DNA of 64,000 nt. Origin: Hygrocybe punicea. Lineage: Eukaryota > Basidiomycota > Agaricomycetes > Agaricales > Hygrophoraceae. The position numbers were made by a program, and so were the translations under genes. Each line of letters opens with the position of its first letter. Position 1 is the first letter of the stretch. Shown one piece after another: positions 1-11,075 of this stretch. Below the pieces are notes generated by a model, which saw only the letters and a list, made by a program, of their open reading frames with translations, did not search any database and had not been told where the DNA came from. The stretch covers positions 4,278,001 to 4,342,000 of the forward strand of contig OY744467.1 of NCBI GenBank assembly GCA_963556145.1. Direction: 5' to 3'.

Positions 1-1427
1 GTCGATGATGGCCAATCAAATCCGAGCCCTCGTTCCCTGTCGAATGCACGCAAATCTTGGCCAAAAGATTCCCTAGCGGGTAAGCCATAAGCTGGATTCC
101 ATGTATGTGTAACTTTTGTTGTGCCAGCCTGAGACAGGTTTTCGAGTACAGCTTCGTCGGAGCACTGATCCCCAGGATGTCTAGAGCCAAGTCTTTCGAT
201 AGCACAATGACGCAAAGCAGCATGAGTCCTATGGTCTTGTTCACTTGCAATCGGCGCTGGACGAGATGACACGTCTGCGACACCAACGTGAGTTCGCGAC
301 AAATAGGTTTGAGAAGGGTGAGTGTGTGTCTTCTGGAGCCGCGGAGGGAAGTTCGACGGAGGCTTATTAACTGCTGGTTTACTGAGGGTGGTTTGAAGTG
401 TATGATGCGAGGATACTCGCGAAGCAGCGGGCTGTACGTCATCAGTTCCTAGACCCCAGATGATACGAGACAAATCTTCTGGTCCCTCTATGATACTGCC
501 TTCGGCTCCACTACGAAAAGGACGTAAAATTTGAATTGTTACAATGAACACGACTTCAAATAACTCACGACGGACAACGCGCATATGGCAAGGAAAGAGG
601 ACCGTGAAGTGCCGGAATAGGCCTCGGAGGGGAACTCGCCCAGGTGATCCAACCTGCAAAGAGACAACGATTTCAAGTTAAAAAACGCGACGGACTGTGT
701 GTTGTTGTTTGAACTCACCGTCGTCGCTATCGTATGTCGAATGCGATTTTAGAGCAGAGTTATGGCGAAGAAATGATTGAGGCAGATGTACGCTATTCTC
801 GATTATCATCACAGATTCCGGAGACGAAGGAGGGGATGGGGTGCGAGGAACCTCAAATGCTTGCGGACCAGAACGCCTCGTGCGGTAAGGCCCTTCATCC
901 GCTGTAAGGTACGAATTTTCCGTCGAGGCAGATACTTCAAAAGCATTCATTAAGCTAGCATTCTGGGGAGATATATCTGGCTTTGGACGTTCAGACATCG
1001 ATGCCACGCGGAGAGTTGCCGATTCCAGTATATTCTTAATTGAGCAAAGCGGGGTGGTATCAGGCAGTGAAACGACGCGATTTGCAATGTTGCGAGTATC
1101 AGAAGATCTGTTGTAAACCAGCCGAGTATGTTTACGCATGCGACGTGCGACGTTCACAAGTCCAATAGGACTCGTACCCGGTGGGTCTACGGATAAAGGG
1201 CGACTATATGCGGGGTCCAGTTGCCTAGAACCACAGAATAGAGCATGATCCTCACTGTTCTCGACAGAATCAGTGAAAACGGCTTTGTCTATAAGAGAGA
1301 CTGTTCTAGGTTGTTGAGGTAGTGGTCCTGTCTGTCCAGAGGAAGGAGACGGTGAATCGAGAGAATCTGTTTGCATCCCCCGATCAACAAAGTCCTTTTT
1401 GAAACCTGGCCTCGTTGTCAACGCCAT
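1..1427 (-). CDS. Hypothetical Ser/Pro-rich protein, C-terminus beyond window
   Basis: Product not recognised. The reading frame starts at 1427 and runs leftward in three exons: 1427-719, 653-569 and 510-1 (open at the window edge). Both introns have GTGAGT donors and CAG/TAG acceptors, and the phases join exactly, which supports a real gene. About 433 residues are visible. They are rich in Ser, Pro and Thr with no membrane segment, zinc motif or catalytic signature; short stretches such as PRTPSPPSSPES look like phosphorylatable disordered sequence. It lies at the edge of the transposon island and is transcribed away from it. The original start is assumed to be the first ATG, as nothing upstream is open in frame. 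It could be a regulatory or scaffold protein, but no function can be assigned. Confidence 0.6.
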
Positions 1428-1545
1428 CTGATCAGAGGCCCACGAAGAATCTTGTTGAAGATATCTGGAGTACTGGACTGTGCACGGTCGCAGACAAATT
1501 GAAGAACTTATTATTTATGTGACACCCGATACGGATGTGTTGCAG

Positions 1546-1574
1546 AAAATAAATAAATAAATAAGTAAATAAAT
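1546..1574. repeat. AAAT microsatellite
   Basis: Short run of AAAT/AAGT tetranucleotides just upstream of the hypothetical gene. Simple-sequence repeat, read directly. Confidence 0.8.
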
Positions 1575-1714
1575 GCTAAACTTAACCACAGTCCGCAATG
1601 TCATCAAAATATTTGCAGATACTCTTCACATAGTATACTACGGGTTCACCTGCAAAGGCCAAGTGTTTCAAGCTAAATCGGAATCAGTATAAAGGATACT
1701 TGTGGATTTGCAAA

Positions 1715-2130
1715 CATCAGGAAAACTCAATTTCACTTAATTTCACTTAATTTCACTTAATTTTGTCTTATTTGTCTTATTCTGTTATATAAGTCCTGTT
1801 TCAAGGAGGGTCACACCCTTTTTTCAAGAAAATTTCTTAATATGTCTTACACCATATAAAATTGAACATCAAGACACATCAAGATACATTAAGATGACTC
1901 AAGAGAGACTCTGAAGTGAACAAGCAATAACAATCATCATTGACTTGATATCTTAGTTTACTTGATGTCATCTTAAAGTGTCTTGATTTTCAATTTTATG
2001 TGATGTAAGATGCATTAAGGGATTTTCTTGAAAAAAGGGTGAGATCCTCCTTGAAACAAGACTTGTAAGACAGAATAAGACAAATAAGACAGAATAAAGT
2101 GAAATTAAGTGGAATTGAGTTTTCCTGATG
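1715..2130. mobile_element. Hairpin (foldback) MITE with about 150-bp inverted arms
   Basis: The two ends are long inverted copies of each other. The left arm begins CATCAGGAAAACTC and the right arm ends with its reverse complement. Pairing continues through motifs such as TCTTATTTGTCTTATTCTGT and CCTTTTTTCAAGAAAAT for roughly 150 bp with scattered mismatches, leaving a central loop near 1890-1980. The left arm has a local triplication of TTTCACTTAA. There is no coding capacity. This is the architecture of a miniature inverted-repeat or foldback element. No clear target-site duplication was found, so the superfamily is unknown. Confidence 0.75.
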
Positions 2131-2250
2131 AAGACTTGCCAGGTTCAGATACTTTGGTTCAACTAAAAATCCTGACTGCAAGGAGAACTTGTAGCATAGG
2201 TACTTGGAAAAATCCTGGGAATTTATTGAGTTGTGAAGATATCAAATCCA

Positions 2251-4411
2251 CATCAGCAAAACAGCCGTCAACGATACAGGTCTGCCACGTGCTGTGCAGA
2301 CGTCTATAGAGTCATAGCGTCATAGACTACTTCTTTGTATGTCTAAATATATATAGTGCCACGCAACATCTATGCAAGTCTATGCAGTCGGCTGTCTCAC
2401 CTGTATAGACCGGTATAGACCTGTCAACTATCTGTATAGTACTACATAACCACATCCAGAATGCAGCCGGAGCACTCATTTTATATTTTATATTATTCTT
2501 TCATTGTCATATAAAAGAAAATATAAAAGAAAAGAAAAAATAATTGGATTGATCTACTAGGCTAAACCTACAAACGAAGATCCACTCCTGCCCACCTATG
2601 CTAGCACAGTCATCAGTCCCACCCCATCGCCTGTATTGTGGCCGCACAAGTCGAAGCGGCCTCAGCCCGGTGAAGCCCAGACTAACGGTGGATCCGCTTG
2701 GAGAAATGCAATGGGAGCTGCCCAGCGGCTTCTCTTCATCCGACTGCTGTTTGAGCAGTCGGTCGGTCAGGTCCGTGACTATGGGGGAGCGCCGTTGTCT
2801 TGGAAATATCTCTTGGTCATGAAACACCTCATGAAACTCCAATGCAGCGACCCCGTTATCCAGTCCTGCAGACCCTGCACGTAGCCATTGACCATGTCGT
2901 CGATCTCGGGTCCCCAAGAGGGCAAAATTTGATGAATTGGTCGATCGTCTGCCGGCACAGCTCGCCAACAAAGTCAATTGCGCTCTGCAGGTTGTGGCCG
3001 TGGTAATTCATGAGGATGACGATCATGTTATGCGTATCACCTCACGATTGCTCGACGTTGTATGAGAATATATCCTGTAAAATAAAAAAAACATCAGATT
3101 GTTCAAATGTCGACATTGGATGTAGTTGAAAGTGGCGGACATACATTAGACCACGTAACCAAGTCATTCGTCCCCTGGTTAAGTGCTTTGAGTGGGAGAG
3201 GTTCGGAGGAGGCCCTTGGGATTGCTTGAGGGTGGCGGGGCTAGGGAAGTGGGGTAGCGGAACCAAAGTATCAAAAAAAAAAGAAATCACCTCTTTTGGC
3301 GGAACATTCAAGATTGGGCTCGAACGTTCCGCCGCGCTAGGCAGGAGGGGCTCGGAAGGGGGCCGTGGGGTGTTTGGGGATGCAGCTGGGCCAAGGAGGT
3401 GGGCATTGGGCATTGGGCATTGGGGTTGGGCCGTCGTCGTCGTTGCTGGTTGTGGTGGGACCGTTGGGCGTTGGGGTTGCGTTGGGGTAGGGGCCGTCGT
3501 CGTCGTCGTGGGGCCATCGTTGCCGGATGTGGGGCCATTGGGCGTTGGGCGTTGTTGGGGTAGGGGCCGTTGGGCGGATGTGGTGGGGTCGTTGGGGGTT
3601 GGGGTTGGGGGTTGGGATCGTGAGGGGCCGTTTGGGCCGTCGTCGTCGTTGCCGGTTGTGGTGGGACCGTTGGGCGTTGGCGTTGGGCGTTGGGCGATGG
3701 CGTTGGGCGTTTGGGTAGGGGCCGTCGTCGAGACCCTTGACTGTTTTTGTGTGCATCATTTGCTTGTCGACGCAGACTGCTACGTAGGAATTCGGAGCTT
3801 GGCCAAACGTCAGCTTTGGTAGATGGGCGGTATCGATGACTGCGCATGTGTGGCTGATAATTGTAAGGTAATAATCTCAATCTTTGTATCACTTGCCTGT
3901 AACGTGAAGTTGTTTTGACCTTGAATAAACGGTGAGACTGGCTAAAAGGCGAACTGCGGACTCACGGTGCCTCAGTCATAGTGGATGTTTAACAAATTGC
4001 TTTACCTTGAAGCTTGCCAAGTTGGGCCCTGGGCGAACCCTGGCCCTATTGTTTACTCTTGCTCGTCGTCATCGCTGTTGCCATGTGTCTGGCCTGCTCG
4101 CGCTGCTGGCTGGCTAGGGAGTGATAGATGAATGAACCGTACCAAACAGGGACAAATGTTAGACTTTGAAGAATTTCATGAAGTCGACAAGATTTACTAA
4201 GTTACAGTAACAAGAGGCTATATATGCAGTATGAAGTATCTAGGACTGGGCAAGACAGTACCTGTGTCCTGTGCTATATAGAGTGACTGGCATTCTATCC
4301 AGATCTATACGACACTATACAAATTGGGGTTGTCTATAAGTGTCTATGGACTACTATGGGTTTTGACAGGTATCTATATCATTCTATACTAAAACGGCTG
4401 TTTTGCTGATG
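2251..4411. mobile_element. Degenerate DNA element bounded by 18-bp inverted repeats
   Basis: CATCAGCAAAACAGCCGT at 2251-2268 is repeated in inverse orientation at 4394-4411. Inside both ends are AT-rich subterminal stretches full of short TCTATAG / TATAGAC motifs (2300-2450 and 4250-4390), as often seen where transposases bind. The interior has only short broken reading frames (about 2500-3010) and a G-rich array (3390-3730). No transposase domain was recognised and no target duplication is evident. I infer an old non-autonomous or decayed DNA transposon. Confidence 0.45.
3390..3730 (+). repeat. G-rich minisatellite with strong G-quadruplex potential
   Basis: The plus strand is a degenerate array of GTTGGGC / GGGCATT / GGGGTT and GTCGTCGTC units. 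One stretch near 3400-3430 reads GGG-CATT three times, then GGGG-TT-GGG, an ideal four-tract quadruplex pattern. Long open frames on both strands here reflect composition and are not credible genes. Confidence 0.7.
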
Positions 4412-4884
4412 CATGGAGTTCCAGAAATGTTGACAAGGAATGTTTGGTATCTGAGTGTTTCTAAATGAAGATGACTGGTCCAGAGTATAGAGATGCATAG
4501 TAGTGTAAGATTAATAGTGTAAGATTAATAGAAAAGCTATGGTATTCTTTGAGGATTTCATACTATGCAGTTGTTGCAAAGATATATCGTGATCTATGAC
4601 ATTTTGGGCTAATATGACATTTTGGGATAAACTTGAATTCCAAGTTCACAATGCATGTTTTCATCTCGGACTTTTTGTAAACTAAATGTAGTGTATCTGG
4701 ATAATATTCCACCAGTAGGTCAAGGCCTCTGGGCTTCTCGATGAAGTTAGAGACACTGATTTGCATGGAGATGTTGTAAAATTGAAATTTATTTCATGCC
4801 ACTTGGGTCTCCATTGAGAAGGCTTGGCATAAATTACATATCCACAATAAATAATATGATAGGCTGGTCTATCCACACTATTTC
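4412..4884. other. Non-coding flank of the Gypsy element
   Basis: AT-rich sequence between two mobile elements, with small direct repeats (AGTGTAAGATTAAT twice near 4500-4530, ATGACATTTTGGG twice near 4600). No gene is supported. Confidence 0.5.
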
Positions 4885-5443
4885 TGTTACCTTTCACCCC
4901 GATTTAACCCCCGCTTCCGACCCCGTCTCTGACTCCACATCCCAGAATAACGTCATAGCCTGGGTCCAGAATGTCATTGACAACAATCGACGACAGTATC
5001 CTAATCCATATGATTACCCACATCACCCGATCACCACCGATACATCATACACGCTTATACAAGCACTCAACAACACCGCACAACACAATCACCGGATCAG
5101 TTGTCTGCTGACACCAGACCCACAACGTAGCCGTTGGCCACCACGTTGGCACCCTGAAACGCATAGACCACAAAGTCAAGCAAGACGCTGTTCATCTCGG
5201 AGCTCGTCCTCCCCGCAACCACACATGACGAAGAAGCCGACCCTAAAGTCGTTCACCAGTATATAACCATGGACATTCGTAGTCAGTAGTCTTTAAGTTT
5301 AGTCTAGCTACTCTTCCCCCGACCGCTACCAGAACCCAGACTCCCCCCTCTTCTTCTTTGTTTGTAACTCGCTTCTCTCTTAATACATCCTCGTTTGGTT
5401 TATTGTTGCCAGAGCCTGCTATAAAGAACAGCGATCCGTAACA
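4885..5443 (+). repeat. 5' LTR of the Gypsy element
   Basis: 559 bp from TGTTAC to GTAACA, matching the 3' copy at 11456-11942 plus 15210-15281. An open frame enters from upstream and continues to 5266. In the 3' LTR the equivalent frame is fused to an upstream ORF (11076-11837). Confidence 0.93.
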
Positions 5444-5689
5444 CAAGACTAAACTTTCTCTACTCCCTCGACATTAAACCAAGACATCCTGGAACCCCGA
5501 CGATATCAAACCCCAGATTCAGAACAAGACAACGAGTATCATCTCACACCCAAAACGTCAGATTCTGCTGACGACAACTTTGACCAATACGTCGCAACAC
5601 AGACCAGTCTCCGATCCGCACCTTTCCCCTCATCATCATTTCCTCCAACAACAACTACTCCTCATTATCAAACTCAATCCCGAACCAGA

Positions 5690-6701
5690 ATGTCAGGCGA
5701 AACATCTGGAGAAACGCACGAAACCCAAGACACCACCACTACAGCACCCACAGCCCCGTCACCTCTGAAATCTCATATTGCTCCGCCGGCTAAGTACGAT
5801 GGAAACAAAGAAGGATTCAAAACATTCTTCCGCGGGGCCTTCATCTATATCCGGGCCAACAGAGCCGCGTTTGACTCAGAAGAAAAACAGATCCTTTTTA
5901 TCCTCTCGTATTTGCAGGGAGGACTCGCCGGACGATGGGCAGACGAGTACGTCGACATTGCAGCACTCCCCCATCAACTTCGGATCCTTGGAAGATTTCA
6001 CCAAGGAATTCTGACGACATTTCGAGAAACCGGATCAGAAGAAGGACGCATTGACGAAGTTGAATGACTTACATCAGGGAAAAATGACAGCCGATGAGTT
6101 TTGGATCGAGTTTGATACTCTCCGGCGCATCGCTGGTCTCGGTGAGGTCCTGAATGACAGTTATCTCATTCAGCTCGTCGAATTACACATGAATAAGCCG
6201 TTGATCGACCAAATTTATACCGGCATGACAATCCCGACCACTATCCAAGAATGGTGAGAACAAATGGTTAAGCTCGATCAACAATGGCAACGCCGTCAGG
6301 ACCAGATACGGTCCATGAACCTACCAGCAAAAACACGCTACAATCCTGGAACGACAACCACGACAACAACCCCACGTATACAAACAACAACACCTCGTCC
6401 CCAGTCAGAATCAGTACCAATGGACGTCGACACTCGACGGACCCAACCGAAGCAACAAATGTTTACACGTTTGACCAACGAACAACGGCAGGAGTACATG
6501 AAAAAAGGGATTTGTTTCAAATGTCGACAACCTGGACATGTCTCTCGTAACTGTCCGGAGCAACAAGGACGACAACAGATTCGTTCAATGCAAACAATAC
6601 CACAGACAGCGAAACAACAAGAAGATGACGGCAAGGACACCCGAATCGCAGCATTGATGGATGAGTTAACGGCATTGAAACTGAAGCAGGAGGGTTTTTA
6701 A
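5690..6701 (+). pseudogene. Gypsy gag (capsid/nucleocapsid), broken
   Basis: Encodes the structural protein of the retrotransposon particle. ATG at 5690 starts a frame whose capsid-like part (YDGNKEGFKTFFRGAF, YLQGGLAGRWADEY) is typical of fungal Gypsy gag. Near 5970-6050 the frame is lost through indels, continues at 6051 in another frame, and meets a TGA at 6258-6260 where WRE would be expected. The C-terminal part restarts at 6264 and holds a CCHC zinc knuckle, CFKCRQPGHVSRNC (about 6510-6552). It ends at TAA 6699-6701, immediately after a GGGTTTT slippery sequence that leads into pol. At least one frameshift and one stop make it non-functional. Confidence 0.85.
6692..6698 (+). other. Candidate -1 frameshift site between gag and pol
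   Basis: In the gag frame the last codons read GAG GGT TTT TAA, giving a canonical slippery heptamer G-GGT-TTT (X XXY YYZ). A -1 slip reads GGG TTT TTA AAG AAG CGA and enters the open pol frame directly. Position and frame fit a programmed gag-pol frameshift; no downstream stimulatory structure was modelled. Confidence 0.6.
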
Positions 6702-9700
6702 AGAAGCGACGTGAAGCGCAGGAGGCCACGATCGCACGACTCGAGAATGATGTACACGTATGTAAACAATTCAACAACATTTTCATCAAACTCAAAGTCC
6801 TCTGCAACGACCTGAGACAAACAACAAAACCAGAGCCGAAAGAGGAAAGCAACACGTGGCAAGATACCCATGTTGCAGACGAAGAAAAGAAACCAATTCC
6901 CCTGAAAGAGAAAAGAAAGACAACAATCGAATCCGAATTCAATGCGATGGAAACAATCGTTGCTATTCGCTCGACCACAATGGGTTATGCCCTTGACCTC
7001 TTGAATGATTTTGACATCTACGATCAATGGACGGAGAAGATTTCACCAGGACTTGTCCTGTCACTCAATCGACAGCCCATCGCGGAAGCAGTACAATGGC
7101 TGGTACAAAATATACCACAAGATTCACCACAAGAGCCACGGACTTTGGAACCAATACGTGCTGTAACGCGGAAGGATTCTGAACTTCGTATGGCATTGTT
7201 GGTTCATGGTTTTGTTTCTGTCCCTCAGGATGGACGACAGTATCCCATGACGAGCCTGATTGACTGTGGTTGTACCATTTGCGCCATCGATGTCGGATAT
7301 GTCAAAGCACACAATATTCCAATGAAACCATACCTGAACCCATTCAATTCATACATGAGCGATGGAACACAACCGAAGACAGGACAGATTACAGAATATT
7401 GCGAATTACAAATGCGTCTCGGTGATCATCAAGAGTTACTTCGTTTCGCAGTAACGACATTGGCGAAAATGGACATTTTCCTTGGATATGATTGGCTGAA
7501 GAAACATAACCCAGAAATCGATTGGCGCGAAAATGAAATCAAGTTCTCGCGATGTCTTTCTGGTTGTGGCAAGCCATCAACAATAAGATCGACCAAATTC
7601 AATTCCGTGGTCTGGGAACGACCTCTTTGGTTCGACCAAGTGATGGAAGAGACAATGGATCCGGCACATTTTCGTTCATTCATGACAAAGTCGACGGAAC
7701 TTGCTATAAAGGCGCAAGAACAACAGAAGGAAAAGACATTTGAGGAATTAGTTCCTGAAACGTATCATGAATATCGTGATGTTTTTGAGCCATCCGGTTT
7801 TGATGAATTACCAGCATGAAAACCATGGGACCACGCGATTACCCTGAAACCAGATGTGCCAGATCATCACGATTGCAAGTTATATCCATTATCGCCAATC
7901 GAGAAACAAGATCTCGACAAGTTCCTTGATGAAAATCTGAAGACAGGACGAATCCGACCATCAAAATCACCATACGCTTCTCCTTTTTTCTTTGTGTCGA
8001 AGAAAGACGCAGCCGAACGACGACCGATACAGGATTATCGATGGTTAAACTCATGGACGGTTGACGACAAGTATCCATTACCATTGATCAACGACATCAT
8101 CAACCAGTTGGCCGAAGCAAAATACTTCACAAAACTCGATGTACGATGGGGATTCAATAATGTCCGCATCAAGGAAGGTGACGAACACAAAGCCGCCTTT
8201 TTGACACCAAAAGGCTTGTTCAAACCAACAGTCATGTTTTTCGGCCTGAAGAACTCACCACTGACATTCCAACGACTGATGAACCACATCTTCCAATACG
8301 AGATACGTGAAGGATGGTTATTGGTGTATATGGATGACATCTTGATCTTCTCAAAATCCCTTGAAGAAAACCAGAAACGAACGAAACAAGTATTGAAGAT
8401 TTTCCGCGAAAATAACTTATTCTTAAAACCGAAGAAATGTACATTCGATAAAGAAAAGGTCGATTACCTTGGACTCATCGTCGGACACGGTCAAGTACAA
8501 ATGGACCCAATAAATACTAATGCCATCACCGATTGGCCTATCCCAACCAATCAAACCGAATTACAACGCTTCATTGGTTTCTTAAACTTTTATCGTCGTT
8601 TCGTTGAAAATTTCTCACAGATCGCAAGCCCATTACACAAGTTGACAGGAAAAGTAAAATGGGATTGGACAGAAGAACAACAAACCGCATTCGATCGTTT
8701 AAAGACCATCATAACAACTGATCTGATCCTTGTCTTACCTGTTCCCAACAGAAAGTTTACCATCGAATGTGACGCATCAGATTATGCAATCGGTGCCATT
8801 TTGTCCCAAGAACAACCCAATGGTCTTTTTTGCCCTGTGGCATATATGTCGACAACAATGACACCGGCTGAACGAAATTATCAAATCTTTGATAAAGAAC
8901 TACTCGCAATCATACGAAGCTTTGAAGAATGGCGACAGTTCCTCCTCGGTGCAAAAGAACAAATCGACGTGTTCACTGATCATCGTAATTTGGAATATTA
9001 CCGGAAACCACAAGATCTCACCTGACGACAGGCTCGTTGGATCGCATTCCTGCAAGACTACAATTTCCGTTTATTGTATTGAAAAGGTTCACAAAACAAA
9101 AAAGCCAATCTCCTTTCACGACGTGTTGATCATAAACCAAAAGAAATGGACAACAAAGGTATGATTGGTCTCCCTGACTCATTATTCATTCCACCAGAAC
9201 AATCAATTCGACAAATACTTCATACATCTCCTATGAACGATAACATTATTTCCCTACATCACGACAATCCCATCGCGGGCCATCCAGGTCGGGATAAAAC
9301 AATCGAGTTAATTTCACGAACGACGACATGGCCAACTATCCGAGAAGATGTAGAACGATACATCAATGGTTGCACCGAATGTCAACAAAATAAGCCACGA
9401 CATGGAAAGCAACTCGGACAACTTTTTCCTCATGATGTACCGCCATACAACTGGCATACGATTTCTGTCGATATGATTGGGCCATTACCAGAATCACATG
9501 GCTTTGATGCCATTCTGGTCATTGTCGATAAACGATCAAAACACCCCATCTTCATCGCAACAAATATAACATTGACATCAGAAGGATGGGCGGGGTTGTT
9601 CCGTGATCACGTCTTCAAAAAAAAAAACGTTTTGGCATGCCATGTTTCATTATCTCAGACCGTGGTTCCGTTTTTGTCTCACGATTTATCCTTGAATTGT

Positions 9701-10992
9701 ATTCGTTGATCGGTATCAAAGGACGACCGACAACAGTGTATCATCCACGTGCTGATGGACAAACAGAACGGATGAACCAAGAACTTGAAATCTTCCTTCG
9801 TTTCTTCACTAATTACCGACAAGATGATTGGCACGAATGGCTTGCCCTCACGGAATTTGCGTTAGCCAATCGTGAATCCTCGGCAATCAAAACTTCTCCT
9901 TTCTTCGTGACACAAGGACAACATCCATGGACAGGCCTTGACCTCGATACACACACTCCGATTGCAAATGAAGCCATCCATGATTTCATCACGCGAATGA
10001 AAACGATACAACAAAAAATCGGTGAAATAGCGGATGTCACGAAACAAACGATGAAGGATAAGTATGACAGTCATGTCAAGAAAATCATTTTTTCCCCTGG
10101 TGACAAAGTCTGGCTGAATGGAAAGAATTTGACCACAGATCATCCCAGCAAAAAACTCGACAATCAGAAATTCGGTCCATTCACCGTTCTCAACAAAATC
10201 GGTTCATCATCGTACAAACTGAAATTACCAAAAACCTGGAAAATCTTCCCTGTATTCAACGTTGCTCTTCTTTCCCCGTTCCAACCCCCTTCATCCCCTA
10301 TCCAACAAAAATATCATCTTCAACCCCCTCCTGATATTATCGACAATGATGATCATTACGAAATAGAACACATCCTTGATTCCTGTATACGCCGTAACAA
10401 ATTATATTATTTAGTACATTGGCTCGACTATCCCCGCGACGAAGATTCCTGGATCCCCGCATCCGAAACCACATATTGCCAGGATCTCGTCGACGATTTC
10501 CATAAATTACATCCACGCGCTCCTTCTTCGTTATCTCTTCATTCCCTTTTCACTCTCCCCCCTTGCGTTATCCCTCCATTCTCTTCCTCTTCCATTTTAC
10601 TTGCTATTTATCCACATAATGCTACCCTCATCCATAATGGTTTAAAGGACCATGAATTCCGCAAATACCTCTTTCCTCCCGGCATCACGCATGCATACCT
10701 CTACGAAACCGCCCCCGTTAATGCCATCACATCCATCATCGAAATCTCTTCCCCCGTCATCGCCCCCGCCCAGATCGCCACCACTGCTGGATTCGGCAAT
10801 CTTGATTTCAACTCACGCAAGAAGCTCTGTCCTTACGCTTTCCCAATCACCCATTGTTATCACCTTCCATCGCCTATCCCCTCCGCCGCCCTTTCCCACG
10901 AGTATGACATCACAACCCCACATCGTTTCTCTCTTCTTCCTTCTTCCTTCACCCGCGATCACCCCGTTAATCCCGATCACCTCATGTATTAA
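6702..10992 (+). pseudogene. Gypsy pol: protease, RT, RNase H, integrase, chromodomain, C-terminal PUA-like domain
   Basis: Protease lies near 7190-7340, with SLIDCGCT where D-S/T-G is expected. Reverse transcriptase is at 7856-8620, including YMDD at about 8327, followed by RNase H (ECDASDYAIGAIL, FTDHRNLEYY; to 9025). Integrase has an HHCC finger (AGHPGRDKT ... CTECQQNK, about 9270-9410) and D-D-E residues in SVDMIGPLP, ISDRGS and DGQTERMNQE. A chromodomain follows (YEIEHILD ... VHWLDYPRDEDSW, 10357-10470), then an extra domain from 10594. Inactivating lesions are TGA at 7817, 9023 and about 9078, and a frameshift in an A-run near 9617-9628 that splits the integrase. The stops look like CGA or TGG mutated to TGA. 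Confidence 0.92.
10594..10965 (+). other. PUA/ASCH-like domain encoded at the end of Gypsy pol
   Basis: Downstream of the chromodomain and a short linker, the pol frame continues for about 130 residues. The pattern is hydrophobic-strand ILLAIYPHNATLIHNG, then KDHEFRKYLFPPG, THAYLYETAPVNAIT and IIEIS, followed by GFGNLDFNSRKK and a terminal segment ending near LLPSSF. The order I-x-P-x-x-A-x-x-I-x-x-G, K-x-x-E-x-R, Y-x-Y-x-T-A-P and a final E-I strand is that of ASCH/PUA-like RNA-binding folds (established for the family). Assignment here is inference by pattern; related stand-alone proteins occur in fungi to my recollection. Confidence 0.5.
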
Positions 10993-11075
10993 TTGCCCAC
11001 CCTAATCTTTCTTCTTCTTATATATAGCCTGTTTTCTCTCCTTTTCTTTTTGTTGCTCCTTACCTTCACTCCCCC

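Noticed and set aside
2507..3010. Short frames inside the 2251-4411 element as a transposase gene
   Set aside because: No frame exceeds about 160 codons, none shows a catalytic motif, and apparent similarity switches frame; at most a decayed remnant.
3226..3892. Overlapping 140-200 codon open frames on both strands
   Set aside because: They arise from the G-rich array, give low-complexity Gly/Val/Trp or Pro/Asn/Arg sequence, and lack splice or domain support.
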